Below, piece by piece: positions 1 to 8,844 of a stretch of 60,814 bases of DNA. The DNA is taken from the IMG/VR virus record IMGVR_UViG_3300025168_000090, positions 1-60,814 of that record; one strand, given 5' to 3'. Made by a program: the position numbers and the translations under genes. The DNA comes from a virus. Numbering within the stretch: the first letter of the stretch is position 1; the number at the start of each line of letters is the position of its first letter. The notes beneath the pieces are model-generated. The model was not told the origin of the DNA. It saw only the letters and a list, made by a program, of their open reading frames with translations, and searched no databases.

Positions 1-275
1 AAACTAATTCTTACGTGTGATTGAGCAGCTAGATTATAAATCTCATCCGGTACACATTTTTGTATAACACTTATTACCGAGGATAAGTCAGTTAAATCTC
101 CATAAACTAAATTTAATTCTTTAAAAACTTTATCTGGTATTCTAGCAGTTTGATTTTCCGCCACAGAGTTTCGTTTTAGTATGCCCCAAACCTCATAACC
201 TTTATTTAATAAAAATTCTGCTAGATAAGAACCATCCTGTCCGTTAATGCCCGTTATTAAAGCTACTTTACTCAT
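1..275 (-). CDS. gmd: GDP-mannose 4,6-dehydratase, N-terminal part (cut by window edge)
   Basis: The first 91 codons of a gene that runs off the left edge. The N-terminus reads [20 protein letters not shown], the GMD version of the SDR nucleotide-binding loop, followed by a [10 protein letters not shown] block and [12 protein letters not shown], both signatures of GDP-mannose 4,6-dehydratase. The enzyme converts GDP-mannose to GDP-4-keto-6-deoxymannose, the precursor of GDP-fucose and related deoxysugars. The start codon overlaps the stop of the upstream glycosyltransferase by 8 nt, which implies co-translation within the glycan island. Catalytic residues downstream are not visible. Assignment to GMD rather than another SDR is well supported by the loop sequence. 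Confidence 0.9.
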   Translation of the reverse strand, partial: MSKVALITGINGQDGSYLAEFLLNKGYEVWGILKRNSVAENQTARIPDKVFKELNLVYGDLTDLSSVISVIQKCVPDEIYNLAAQSHVRIS

Positions 276-1053
276 TATGTAGTTTCAGTGTTTTAAAATT
301 ATCCAAATTAGACTTATATAAATCTTTAATTATTCCATGTTGTGAAAAAGGTAACCAACTAGGGTTTTTTTCAGGTGTAAACCACCTAGTAAAATGAAAA
401 ATTCTAGTGGTCTGGTCACACTTCTTCCAAAAACTAACCACTTTTTGTGGAAACTGAACCCAATCGTTAAAATAAATATTTAATATTGGTTGGTCACCGC
501 CACCTTCGATACCAGTATGGTAATTAATTTTTAAGTATTTTTCTCTAAGTTGGTGAAGGTCATTGAAGGTATTAGAGGTAATCAAAGAAGTCTCAAATAA
601 CATACATCCAGAGTTAAAACCAAATTTATCTACATCGTATGTAGAAGACATCTCATCAAATACTGATACGTCTCTATCCCTTTCAAAAAAGTCAGATACT
701 TTATTAGCTTCACCATCACACAATATTTTTCCATCTAAAGACATTAAAAAATTAATATCTTCGGAAAACATAATATCACAATCAACATACAAAACCTTTA
801 CCCAATCCTTAAAATAGTCAGTGAATAAATGGTATTTTATGTGGTAAGAGTGTTCACTAGAATCAACATTTTTAACATAAACCCCCAAATCTGTAAACTC
901 CTTAATTATATTTTCTTCTAAATCATTCGCAATTAAACAGATATCATACATCCATTTACCTTGTCTTATCGCACTACTAATAAGTGCTTTTGCTTCACTA
1001 ACATAATTAGTGTCACATGCTAAGGTTAAAACATAATCCTTTTTTTTCTTCAT
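268..1053 (-). CDS. GT8-like glycosyltransferase
   Basis: 261 residues with a GT-A type fold layout. The N-terminus ([19 protein letters not shown]) is the strand entering the nucleotide-sugar site. [10 protein letters not shown] at about residues 88-97 carries the DxD metal/nucleotide motif, and [10 protein letters not shown] near residue 145 and IFHFTRW near 218 match the conserved NSG and H-x-x-G/W regions of GT8 and related families. It probably transfers a hexose from a nucleotide sugar in the cytoplasm. It lies between gmd and an exostosin-like transferase, all on the minus strand with gaps of a few bases. Donor and acceptor cannot be told from the sequence. Confidence 0.75.
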   Translation of the reverse strand: MKKKKDYVLTLACDTNYVSEAKALISSAIRQGKWMYDICLIANDLEENIIKEFTDLGVYVKNVDSSEHSYHIKYHLFTDYFKDWVKVLYVDCDIMFSEDINFLMSLDGKILCDGEANKVSDFFERDRDVSVFDEMSSTYDVDKFGFNSGCMLFETSLITSNTFNDLHQLREKYLKINYHTGIEGGGDQPILNIYFNDWVQFPQKVVSFWKKCDQTTRIFHFTRWFTPEKNPSWLPFSQHGIIKDLYKSNLDNFKTLKLHNE

Positions 1054-1057
1054 AATT

Positions 1058-1924
1058 TTATATTCTTTTTAAAATATTATCACAAATACCTTCTAAACTA
1101 AAGTATTTTGGGTATAATTCTGTTACTCTGTTACTCATACTTTTAATTTTATCTTCACTAAACCCGGATAAAATCGTGTCTAAACTAGAAACTTCATCGG
1201 GACCAATAACCACACAAAACTCACTCCAATCTAACTCATCATCCCAAGGGAGGCAATGTCTGTCAGATATGTAAATTGGTATCGTACCAAATTGCATAGC
1301 TTCATATAACCTAAAAGAAGTAGCACCAAAACCACGAGGACATAAAGCAAAAATACTTCTACTCATTACATCCATAAATTGGTGTTCTTCATTTTCCGGT
1401 ACCTCAGCCCTCCAAAAACCCCTACCACCTATAACATATTTGTTGGGTTGGGTTGTTAGTGGTTGTAAAAGTACTTGTCTTTTATGGGATAGATAACCAA
1501 TGAATGAAGCAAAAATATCCCTATTTTTAGGTTGTGGATTTTTAATAGGAGAACAACATAGAGGTAACCATTTATCTCCCTTATTACCACCAGCAGAGTA
1601 GTGTAGTAGGTCTAAATTATAATTTTCTTGTATTGCGTTGTCGTGTTGGGTTACTGTAAAATACTTAAGGTCTTTATCTAAAGAATCTAAATATTTTTGT
1701 ATTGTACCATCCTTATGTTTATTACCGATATATAAATCGGTCCACCATATGGGTAAAAAATACCTTTCCCCCTTAGTAAATTTTTCTAAATTTTTAATAA
1801 AAAAGTTAAAAAAGTATTCTTCTATGTACGCACCTTCATGGTACGGTGGGTAGGTTGGGTAATTATGAAGATATCTTAAATTTTTAGTCTCCTCTATAAT
1901 TTTTTTTTGAATTTCTATATTCAT
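1058..1924 (-). CDS. exostosin (GT47)-like glycosyltransferase
   Basis: 288 residues. The C-terminal half has the exostosin-family block FALCPRGFGATSFRLYEAMQ (about residues 195-214) followed by FGTIPIYISD, the nucleotide-sugar binding region of GT47-like GT-B enzymes. DIFASFIGYLSHKRQ near residue 137 is the strand preceding it. Exostosin domains transfer hexoses or uronic acids. Here the protein is a short cytoplasmic version with no signal or membrane anchor. The gene lies in the minus-strand glycan operon. A second, distantly related transferase with the same C-terminal logic sits at 2738-3529. Family call is firm, sugar specificity is unknown. Confidence 0.75.
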   Translation of the reverse strand: MNIEIQKKIIEETKNLRYLHNYPTYPPYHEGAYIEEYFFNFFIKNLEKFTKGERYFLPIWWTDLYIGNKHKDGTIQKYLDSLDKDLKYFTVTQHDNAIQENYNLDLLHYSAGGNKGDKWLPLCCSPIKNPQPKNRDIFASFIGYLSHKRQVLLQPLTTQPNKYVIGGRGFWRAEVPENEEHQFMDVMSRSIFALCPRGFGATSFRLYEAMQFGTIPIYISDRHCLPWDDELDWSEFCVVIGPDEVSSLDTILSGFSEDKIKSMSNRVTELYPKYFSLEGICDNILKRI

Positions 1925-1952
1925 ATTTTATTGTTTGTTTTTGTGTCGTTAA

Positions 1953-2693
1953 TTACCACTTTCCATTATTTATCCCAGTCAACCTAGTTTTGTCCAATTC
2001 TAAATTATTATCGACAACATCAACCAAATATTCTTTCATAGCTTTATGGTAATCTACATGACTTTTATAAAAAGAGTCGTTACTACTAGCGTGTATATAT
2101 TCTAAATCTTTTAGAACATTAATATAGTTACCTTTTTTCATCCATAAGTAAGCAAATACCGCAACCTCTATGTAATTAACATAGCCTACCCAGTCTTTTG
2201 AGATTTCTAGATATTTTTTACGAGGTACCAAATAATTTCCACCATTAAATAGATGACCTTCTCTAGGGATAGATTTTATATCTTCTTTACCCCATATACG
2301 AGGTGTAAATTCCCACCTATTACCATTAACTATACTACAACATGGATTATATATTGTATTTTCTTTTAATTCGGTATTTTTTAAAAGTTCTATATATCTT
2401 CTAGGTAAAAAATTATCTGAATCTAGTAAGATACACCAGTCGTTTGTGGCTTTTTCTAAAGCTAAATGTTTATTGTGGAAAGCACCCACGTTTTTTTCGT
2501 TTCTATATAACTTAACATTTGGGTATTGTTTACACCACTCAGTTAATACATCATGTACATTTTTACCATCGTATAATTCAGTAGACGCATCATCATTTAC
2601 AATAATTTCATCTACCATGTCGTGAACTTCTTGTATCGCACTTGCAATACTTTTAAATCTATTATAATTGGTCAGTACTAAAGAAAACTTCAT
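1953..2693 (-). CDS. family 2 glycosyltransferase
   Basis: 246 residues, single GT2 domain. The N-terminal strand KFSLVLTNYNRFKSIASAIQ, the EIIVNDDAST motif near residue 30 and the CILLDSDNFLP motif near residue 88 (the DxD-like metal site) are typical. Length is about that of a bare GT2 catalytic domain, with no membrane segments, so it should be soluble. It lies 29 nt upstream (in transcription order) of the exostosin-like gene and is probably co-transcribed with it. The acceptor may be a phage structural protein, a host glycan or a lipid carrier; the sequence does not decide. Confidence 0.85.
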   Translation of the reverse strand: MKFSLVLTNYNRFKSIASAIQEVHDMVDEIIVNDDASTELYDGKNVHDVLTEWCKQYPNVKLYRNEKNVGAFHNKHLALEKATNDWCILLDSDNFLPRRYIELLKNTELKENTIYNPCCSIVNGNRWEFTPRIWGKEDIKSIPREGHLFNGGNYLVPRKKYLEISKDWVGYVNYIEVAVFAYLWMKKGNYINVLKDLEYIHASSNDSFYKSHVDYHKAMKEYLVDVVDNNLELDKTRLTGINNGKW

Positions 2694-2737
2694 TTATTTT
2701 TATTTTAAGTTTAGTTATTTTCTTTAATAAAGTAAAT

Positions 2738-3529
2738 TTATAAGGGTAATGTTGTTATTATTTTTTGTGTGGTCCTAAATGAGCCAAGCACCGAACAATT
2801 TTCTTCAAACCACCTAACACAGGACCTAGACATCTCCTCCCACTTATACTGGTCTATCCCATCAAGAGAAGACTTTAATTTTTCTGGTGAATCCACAAAT
2901 ATATAGTGAATACCTTCTACTAAAGGGTTAAAGTAGTTTAAATCTACACCAGGAGTTATGATAGGTACAACACCTAAGGCCATAAGCTCAATCTCACGAT
3001 TACATTTAGGGCCGTAACCTGGTAAACACAAACCAAATTTAGACTTTCTTAACAAATCTAAATATTCTTGTTGAGTGTACTTGTAGGGTGTTATTGGGTA
3101 CCCTTGAGAAATAGGCATTTCAAATAAATCTATACTTGTAGACCAGTCTACGGAGGTTCTTTTTTTTAGTTGTACGGGATTTTCCACCTTACCAACAAAA
3201 ATACTACCAATCGTACGTTTGGGATATGATAAATATTCTTTTTTTCTAAACTCCTCTAACACCCTAGGTCTACGAGCCCAAAAAATCCATGGAGAAGCGG
3301 TAGAAAAATTAGGTACGGTATTACCAAATAAACCAAAATTAAAAGTTTCTGGTAAAAAATCTAATATGGGTCGGTCATACAATAAAATATTACCAGGACC
3401 ATCAACCCAAACATTTCTAATATTTGGTGTTGGGATTACCTCACATAGATTATTTTCACCCCACATATCTAATAACTCTCTAAAAGTATCACCACCGTGA
3501 CCGTCATGTATGGGTTTTAATATTTTCAT
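2738..3529 (-). CDS. exostosin-like / GT-B glycosyltransferase
   Basis: 263 residues. The recognisable segment is KFGLCLPGYGPKCNREIELM at about residues 168-187 followed by ALGVVPIITPGVD, which has the same shape as the donor-site block of exostosin-like enzymes: a G-rich loop, an R-E acidic pair and a VPI strand. The N-terminal half has no clear match. Its start overlaps the stop of the 3526-4179 gene by 4 nt (ATGA), so the two are likely translationally coupled. It resembles 1058-1924 in organisation but is not a close copy, so it is probably a different specificity rather than a recent duplication. Confidence 0.6.
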   Translation of the reverse strand: MKILKPIHDGHGGDTFRELLDMWGENNLCEVIPTPNIRNVWVDGPGNILLYDRPILDFLPETFNFGLFGNTVPNFSTASPWIFWARRPRVLEEFRKKEYLSYPKRTIGSIFVGKVENPVQLKKRTSVDWSTSIDLFEMPISQGYPITPYKYTQQEYLDLLRKSKFGLCLPGYGPKCNREIELMALGVVPIITPGVDLNYFNPLVEGIHYIFVDSPEKLKSSLDGIDQYKWEEMSRSCVRWFEENCSVLGSFRTTQKIITTLPL

Positions 3530-4179
3530 AACTTTAATTTTTCCCTAACCAGTTCCAACAAGTTAATCTTATTTTCTAAACCTACTGTCCAGTTAGAATG
3601 GTGAACTAACACACCCTTAGGTATTGTAAAGTCTTGACCATTCCATTGTCTAGCGTTAGTAGAGGCTGCGACAGTAAAATATTGATTTGTGGGTAATTTT
3701 TTTTCTTTTATATTTAAATTAAACTTATGTTGGTTATTTAATAGGTGATTCATAGCGGTTTGGTCGTGGTCAAATTTGGGGGTGGTCTCCAAAACCAACT
3801 CCATAAATTTCTTAACTTGTTTATTTCTTTTAGCTATAAAAAAACCAGCACATCTACAAACTATGTCGTCCTGAAACGCTATATCGTGGTCACCTAACTC
3901 ACTAAGTAAAGACTCTTTAAAGTCACCAAAAAATTGAATATCACAATCTGCAAATACAAAAGGTTCGTCACTAGAATCAAAGTTTTCTAAAATAAATTTA
4001 ATTTTTTCTAACATTGTTTCGTTAAATCCTGTAGAATCATAATCACCAGTTTTAGATAATTGAGTAATTTCTTTTGATTTTAAAATGAATGAGTTTTTAA
4101 GATGTTTATCGTATGATTCTAAAAAATAATTTTCATACATTGATTTGTGTGAGTCTGAGTAAAAAGTTAGTAAATCCAT
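3526..4179 (-). CDS. nucleotide-diphospho-sugar transferase-like protein
   Basis: 217 residues. EPFVFADCDIQFFGDF at about residues 77-92 has the DxD motif in the setting found in nucleotide-diphospho-sugar transferases (GT77 and similar). The block FFIAKRNKQVKKFMELVLET followed by KFDHDQTAMNHLL (about residues 112-147) carries the conserved D-Q pair of that family, and GVLVHHSNW near 190 supplies the late histidine. This is a complete, soluble GT-A type transferase. It is tightly packed in the minus-strand glycan island (4-nt overlap downstream, 3-nt gap upstream). Sugar and target are unknown. Confidence 0.7.
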   Translation of the reverse strand: MDLLTFYSDSHKSMYENYFLESYDKHLKNSFILKSKEITQLSKTGDYDSTGFNETMLEKIKFILENFDSSDEPFVFADCDIQFFGDFKESLLSELGDHDIAFQDDIVCRCAGFFIAKRNKQVKKFMELVLETTPKFDHDQTAMNHLLNNQHKFNLNIKEKKLPTNQYFTVAASTNARQWNGQDFTIPKGVLVHHSNWTVGLENKINLLELVREKLKL

Positions 4180-4182
4180 AGT

Positions 4183-5037
4183 CTATAATTTAAAAAGTGA
4201 CTTTATATAATGACGGAGTCTATTCTGTGGACTCCAATCCAAACGTTCTATAGTGTCGTTATTTTCTCTTAAAGTCTCTCTGTAATTACCTTCTTGGTTT
4301 GGTAAGTACTCACACTCAACCCCTGTATATTCCTTAAACATTTCGTAAACTTCATTTAATGAATAATTAATACCAGTACCTAACTCCCAAGCATCCTCAT
4401 GAAAACCATTATAATTATTTATTTTTATTAACCCATCCGCTATGTCGTCCACGTGAGTAAAATCCCGTCTTTGTTCACCATCACCAACAATAGTAATAGG
4501 TTCACTATCTCTAATTTGTCTTCTCCATATCCCTATAACAGCCGCCCACTTACCATCTACAATTTCGTTAGGACCATAAACATTATAAAACCTAGCTATA
4601 TCTACATTTAAACCATATGTTCTTCTGTACATTTTACAAACTTCTTCACCTAAATGTTTATACATAGCGTATGGTGATTGGTATGGGTCGTGCCATTTTG
4701 ATGACGACCCAGCATATATTACTTTTATTTTATTTAGTCTTGCCCACTCACAAACAGATTCTGTACCTTTTAGATTAACCCTAAAAGTTTCTGTAGGGTC
4801 ATCAAAAGAAGGTTGTATTCTACTAAGACCAGCCAGATGAAAACAAACATCAAAATCACCACCGACTTTAGATATGTCTACCACATCCATTTTATGGTAA
4901 GTACACCCCATAACCTCATTTAACTTTGTGCCGGTAGAATAATCATCTAAACAACTAACTTGATGACCATAAGAAATTAATTTTTTAATTAGGTTAACAC
5001 CAACAAAACCCACACCTCCTGTTACTAATATTTTCAT
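4183..5037 (-). CDS. NAD-dependent sugar-nucleotide epimerase/dehydratase (extended SDR)
   Basis: 284 residues. N-terminal MKILVTGGVGFVGVNLIKKL contains the GxxGxxG dinucleotide loop. CFHLAGLSRIQPSF is the strand 4 region, YAGSSS supplies the active-site serine region, and SPYAMYKHLGE near residue 143 supplies the catalytic YxxxK. DGEQRRDFTHVDDIADG near residue 205 is typical of UDP-glucose 4-epimerase-like and dTDP-sugar enzymes. It probably makes a modified nucleotide sugar used by the neighbouring transferases, together with gmd and the UGD-like enzyme. Precise reaction (4-epimerase, reductase or dehydratase) is not resolved. It is slightly short of the usual 310-340 residues. Confidence 0.85.
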   Translation of the reverse strand: MKILVTGGVGFVGVNLIKKLISYGHQVSCLDDYSTGTKLNEVMGCTYHKMDVVDISKVGGDFDVCFHLAGLSRIQPSFDDPTETFRVNLKGTESVCEWARLNKIKVIYAGSSSKWHDPYQSPYAMYKHLGEEVCKMYRRTYGLNVDIARFYNVYGPNEIVDGKWAAVIGIWRRQIRDSEPITIVGDGEQRRDFTHVDDIADGLIKINNYNGFHEDAWELGTGINYSLNEVYEMFKEYTGVECEYLPNQEGNYRETLRENNDTIERLDWSPQNRLRHYIKSLFKL

Positions 5038-5058
5038 TTTATTATAATTTATAATTTA

Positions 5059-5697
5059 TTAAGGATAAACATAAAAATAAGGTGGTGGAACCACCTCTTT
5101 ATTCTCATCATGTTCTTTAGTACCAACAAAAGTTTCAGTATAATTTCTTTTTTTGGTTTCATGGACATGTATAGATTGTATTAAATCACAATCATTAGTT
5201 AAATCATAACCAGAGTTTTTAAATTCCCACGCTATCCTATTATCACACCCTAACTTACCCAGATAAAAATCAGTATTATCTAAGTTACCCATCTTACCCA
5301 ACCAAATCCAACTATCTTGACAGTCTCCACGTCTTGTTTGTATAAAGGGTTTCCCACCGTTATATTCCCATCTCAATAATGTAACAACCTTATTTGTTAA
5401 TTTTAAATTGTTTAAATTACTTAAAGTTTCGTTAAAAAATATATCAGTATTCGTCAATATATTAACATCGTTTTCTTCTGTTACATTATTTATTGACTCG
5501 AAAAAATCTTTAAATTTAGGTCTAGAAAACTTTATTTCTTTTATTTTAGAATTCTCTAACGGTAAAGAGTCCGTTTCATTAAGAATTAAAATCTCTTCTA
5601 TTAAAGGGTTGTTAACATTTTGTTCAATACAGAACTCCAGTTCTTTCTGCCTTTTTGGGTCGGAGTCTATATAGTAAGAAGTAATTAATCTAATCAT
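5059..5697 (-). CDS. putative glycosyltransferase, phage-type GT-A-like
   Basis: 212 residues. MIRLITSYYIDSDPKRQKEL opens the protein, then VNILTNTDIFFNETLS near residue 78 places a D-I-F in the position of a GT-A metal motif. QDSWIWLGK near 126 and DNRIAWEFKNSGYDL near 151 look like the acceptor side of a small transferase, and a late SIHVHET segment adds conserved histidines. I do not recognise a named family, and the assignment rests on this motif order plus location among eight other sugar genes. It has no signal peptide or membrane helix. Spacing to neighbours is 21 nt downstream and 2 nt upstream. Confidence 0.5.
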   Translation of the reverse strand: MIRLITSYYIDSDPKRQKELEFCIEQNVNNPLIEEILILNETDSLPLENSKIKEIKFSRPKFKDFFESINNVTEENDVNILTNTDIFFNETLSNLNNLKLTNKVVTLLRWEYNGGKPFIQTRRGDCQDSWIWLGKMGNLDNTDFYLGKLGCDNRIAWEFKNSGYDLTNDCDLIQSIHVHETKKRNYTETFVGTKEHDENKEVVPPPYFYVYP

Positions 5698-5699
5698 AT

Positions 5700-7133
5700 T
5701 TATGTGAAAATATTAAAACCAGAATTATTATTTTTAAGGGGTTGGTATGTTGGTGTCTCTTTAAGTAAATTATTTTTAACTAGTATTTTTTTGTGTAGCT
5801 CCTCCATATTTTGATTTGCTATGGTAGATACCGTACCTTCTTTTTCATGATGAAAGTAAACAAATAATGGCTTAGGTATTCTTTTACCGACATAACCTTT
5901 TTGCATCATCCTTAACCAAAAGTCATAATCCTCCCAACCCTTTAAAGATTCATCAAAACCACCGATAGAATCAAAAGATTCTCTACTAAACATAGAGCAA
6001 TTTACAATAAAAGGACCTTGTACAAGTCTTTCTTTAGACCATTCAGGTCTTTTTTCCATACCTTTCATTTCACCCTCATGAATAGTATCACAATAAACAG
6101 GACTAATGTTTTTATCTCTAAGTATGGTCTTTACACATTCCTCCACATAAGTAGGTAACATTATATCGTCAGAATCCAGAGGTAATATGTAATCACCAGT
6201 AGAAATCTTTATACCTTCATTTCTTGCGTTAGAAGGACCACCATTTTTTTGTCTAATTACTTTGGTATTAGGTATGTCTAGATTATCCAGTTTCAATTTC
6301 GTAAATGGGTCAGTAGAACCATCATCGATAACAATAATTTCTAAATTTTGGTATGTTTGGTCAAACACAGATGTTAGTGCTGTGTCTAAAGTTTTACCGT
6401 AGTTATAAACCGGTATAATTATTGAAATTAAGGGTTTGTTCTTTTTAAATTTTAATTCTTTAAATTTTATACTTTCTAAAAGTGGTAAAGAATCAGTATA
6501 TCTTTCACTAAAATTAATTCTATTTTGTTCCCACTCCTCATTAGTTTGACCAATAGATAAGTGAGTAATATCAATATTAGATATTACACCAATTTTAACA
6601 CCCTCTAAGTAATTTTGTACACAAAAAGCTAGGTCATAAAAGTGAAATCCTAGAACTGTTTCATCGAAAGACTTCTTAATTTTATTTTTATCTATAGCAA
6701 AAAATAAACCATCCACTAAAACAGCTGGTAATATATCAGACCCAAACTTTCTATTGTATGTTGATAACCATCGTTTACCTTCATTTTCGTGATATACCTG
6801 ACCCATCATTTCTGGTGGAAGTTCCCACCATTTAGCCGAACTAGGTAAATACCTACAACCAGCAACACCAATTATACCAAAGTCACTTCTACTAAAATGA
6901 TTTAAAAGTTTTCTTCCCCAGTTCTTGGTATCAAACTTAATATCGTCATGACAAAATAAAACAATATCGTTAGTTGCGTCTTTAAGACCTTTATTATAAA
7001 CTTCAGTTAAAGAGTATTCACCATTATTTTCGTAAGGTAATATTTGTATTTTATATACACCAGAAGTTTTTTCTATTGTAGATATAAAATCTTTATTTAT
7101 TTTTTTGGTACTAATTACTACTGATAATGACAT
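5700..7133 (-). CDS. two-domain family 2 glycosyltransferase
   Basis: 477 residues with two consecutive GT2-type domains. The N-terminal domain (about 1-225) begins MSLSVVISTKKINKDF and has IVLFCHDDIKFDTKNW, the metal-binding acidic cluster. The C-terminal domain (about 232-450) is a canonical GT2 with SIIIPVYNYGKTLDTALTS, EIIVIDDGSTD and YILPLDSDDIM, then GWEDYDFWLRM as the acceptor-side ED motif. A bifunctional enzyme could add two sugars in turn, as in polymerising synthases. Its start overlaps the stop of the UGD-like gene by one base (TAATG). This is the largest enzyme of the glycan island. Confidence 0.85.
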   Translation of the reverse strand: MSLSVVISTKKINKDFISTIEKTSGVYKIQILPYENNGEYSLTEVYNKGLKDATNDIVLFCHDDIKFDTKNWGRKLLNHFSRSDFGIIGVAGCRYLPSSAKWWELPPEMMGQVYHENEGKRWLSTYNRKFGSDILPAVLVDGLFFAIDKNKIKKSFDETVLGFHFYDLAFCVQNYLEGVKIGVISNIDITHLSIGQTNEEWEQNRINFSERYTDSLPLLESIKFKELKFKKNKPLISIIIPVYNYGKTLDTALTSVFDQTYQNLEIIVIDDGSTDPFTKLKLDNLDIPNTKVIRQKNGGPSNARNEGIKISTGDYILPLDSDDIMLPTYVEECVKTILRDKNISPVYCDTIHEGEMKGMEKRPEWSKERLVQGPFIVNCSMFSRESFDSIGGFDESLKGWEDYDFWLRMMQKGYVGKRIPKPLFVYFHHEKEGTVSTIANQNMEELHKKILVKNNLLKETPTYQPLKNNNSGFNIFT

Positions 7134-8008
7134 TATTTTTTATTTTGATTAATTATTGCTCTACCTTCCATATGTTCCCAGTCACGATTATTTCTAACAC
7201 TATTATTCTTTTTGTCGGTCGCTTGGAGCATTATAGGTGTTACGTCAGAATCCAAGCCCATAGCCACCTTTATTAAAGCTTTAACATCTTTAGGGAAACA
7301 ATGACCACCATACCCAAAGTCCCCATCAGGTCCCGGTACATCCCAATGTGAATACCCTAACCTTTCATCATGTTTTGCGTACTCAATTACCTTATCATAA
7401 TCAATATTTAAATGTTTACATATTTCGTACATTTCATTCGCAAATGATACTTTAGTCGCAAGAAATGAATTCGTAACATATTTTACCATTTCCGCATAAC
7501 TAGAGTCGGTTTTTATTATTTTAACTTTTGGAAAAGCTTTAGAAAAAATTGGTTTTACTAAAGCTGTTATATTATTATCCCCACCTAAAATAGTCCTACT
7601 TTGGTTTTTGTAATCTTCTATTGCGTTAGCTTCAGTTAAAAACTCTGGGTTAAAAACAAATTTAATTTGTGGGTAGTTTTTTTGAAGTTTTTTTGTGGTA
7701 CCAGGTGGTACGGTTGACTTTATCACAACAATACGTTGTTCGTTACCATAATAATCCTTTTCAATACAAATAGGTGATATCTGAGATAATACTGATTCTA
7801 TAATCCCTATATGACACGTACCGTCACGTTCCATAGGTGTTGGTAGACATAGAAATATTATTTTACATCTTTCTACCACCTCATCTAAACTATTACTACA
7901 TTTACCGTTTTTATCGTGAGTTAGTACGGTAAAAAAATTTTGTAGACCTTCTTTTACTGCTGTACCCACAAAACCCTGACCTATAATACCTATTTTTTCT
8001 ATTTTCAT
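7133..8008 (-). CDS. UDP-glucose/GDP-mannose dehydrogenase-like protein, short form
   Basis: 291 residues. KIGIIGQGFVGTAVKEGL is the NAD-binding loop, VVIKSTVPPGTTKKLQ and FNPEFLTEANAIEDY are the family signatures, and GYGGHCFPKDVKAL near residue 228 carries the catalytic cysteine. The enzyme oxidises C6 of a nucleotide hexose to a uronic acid. Bacterial members run to 400-450 residues because of a C-terminal UDP-binding domain. This protein stops about 35 residues after the dimerisation helix and lacks that domain. The stop is followed directly by the next gene, so this looks like a genuine short form rather than a frameshift. Confidence 0.85.
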   Translation of the reverse strand: MKIEKIGIIGQGFVGTAVKEGLQNFFTVLTHDKNGKCSNSLDEVVERCKIIFLCLPTPMERDGTCHIGIIESVLSQISPICIEKDYYGNEQRIVVIKSTVPPGTTKKLQKNYPQIKFVFNPEFLTEANAIEDYKNQSRTILGGDNNITALVKPIFSKAFPKVKIIKTDSSYAEMVKYVTNSFLATKVSFANEMYEICKHLNIDYDKVIEYAKHDERLGYSHWDVPGPDGDFGYGGHCFPKDVKALIKVAMGLDSDVTPIMLQATDKKNNSVRNNRDWEHMEGRAIINQNKK

Positions 8009-8014
8009 CTTTAA

Positions 8015-8617
8015 TTATTTTACACCGGTAGAACCAAATCCACCATCTCCTCTTAAGGTGTTATCTAAGTTATTTAACTTAGTTAGTTTTGCCCATCTAC
8101 CAGAAATTACTGGTGATACAACTGCTTGAGCTACTCTGTCACCATTTTTTACGACAAAATCTTCGTTACTTAAATTAATTAGTATAATTTTTATTTCCCC
8201 ACTATAACCCCTATCTACAGTACCTGGGGTGTTTAAAACACTGATACCGTTTTTTGCTGCTAAACCGCTTCTAGGTCTAACTTGGATTTCATAACTTTCT
8301 GGGAGTTCGAAATGAATACCTGTAGGGACCAAACTTCGTTCTAGAGATTTTAAAACTAAATCATTTTCTAAATTAGCTCTAAGGTCAAACCCACTATCAT
8401 CTAGGTACTTATAAGTTGGGTCTGGATTAGAGGACTTATTTAGGAAGTTAATCTTAACCTTAAGTCTCTCCTTAGCAGACTCAATAGCACTTTCTTGTAA
8501 CCCATCTAAAACACCACCATCGATACCTAATTGTTTAAGTACGAGTTCATCACTTAATGATTTCCCCTCATCCAATCCAGTAATCTTATCCCAAGTAGAA
8601 CTATTCTTCTTATCCAT
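8015..8617 (-). CDS. dut: dUTP diphosphatase (dUTPase)
   Basis: 200 residues. All five trimeric dUTPase motifs are present: DDSGFDLRAN (1), RPRSGLA (2), GTVDRGYSGEIKI (3), GDRVAQAVV (4) and the C-terminal RGDGGFGSTG (5). It hydrolyses dUTP to dUMP, keeping uracil out of phage DNA and feeding dTMP synthesis. About 55 residues at the N-terminus precede the core, compared with roughly 145-150 residues for the usual enzyme, and this extension (SSTWDKITGLDEG and a helical stretch) has no recognised function. The start overlaps the preceding gene's stop by 8 nt, so translation is probably coupled. Confidence 0.95.
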   Translation of the reverse strand: MDKKNSSTWDKITGLDEGKSLSDELVLKQLGIDGGVLDGLQESAIESAKERLKVKINFLNKSSNPDPTYKYLDDSGFDLRANLENDLVLKSLERSLVPTGIHFELPESYEIQVRPRSGLAAKNGISVLNTPGTVDRGYSGEIKIILINLSNEDFVVKNGDRVAQAVVSPVISGRWAKLTKLNNLDNTLRGDGGFGSTGVK

Positions 8618-8840
8618 AATACTTAGGGGTTAATTCTGGGTGTAAAAAATCCTCGAAAGGAGCCTTAGCGATAGACACAACTTCCGAATCCCTAGTGTCT
8701 TCCGATAGGTATGTGGCTAATCTTTTATTGACCTCGAAAAGAGATTCAGCTTCTACAACATATTTAAATTTTTTAACTTTGGCTTGTCCTTCGTTATCTA
8801 TAACTCCAGTTTCGAATGCCACGATTGCTTGATAATACAT
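8610..8840 (-). CDS. small DUF4494-like protein
   Basis: 76 residues starting MYYQAIVAFETGVIDNEG. The order of short strands and the central KFKYVVEAESLFEVNKRLA followed by a final strand ending in the HPE region resembles DUF4494 proteins of Bacteroidota phages; this is a similarity of pattern, not a database result. An open frame continues 31 codons upstream, but that stretch is the antisense-phase shadow of the CDGSH gene whose stop lies 4 nt before this ATG. AAAGGA lies just before the ATG. Function is unknown. Confidence 0.7.
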   Translation of the reverse strand: MYYQAIVAFETGVIDNEGQAKVKKFKYVVEAESLFEVNKRLATYLSEDTRDSEVVSIAKAPFEDFLHPELTPKYYG

Positions 8841-8844
8841 ATTT

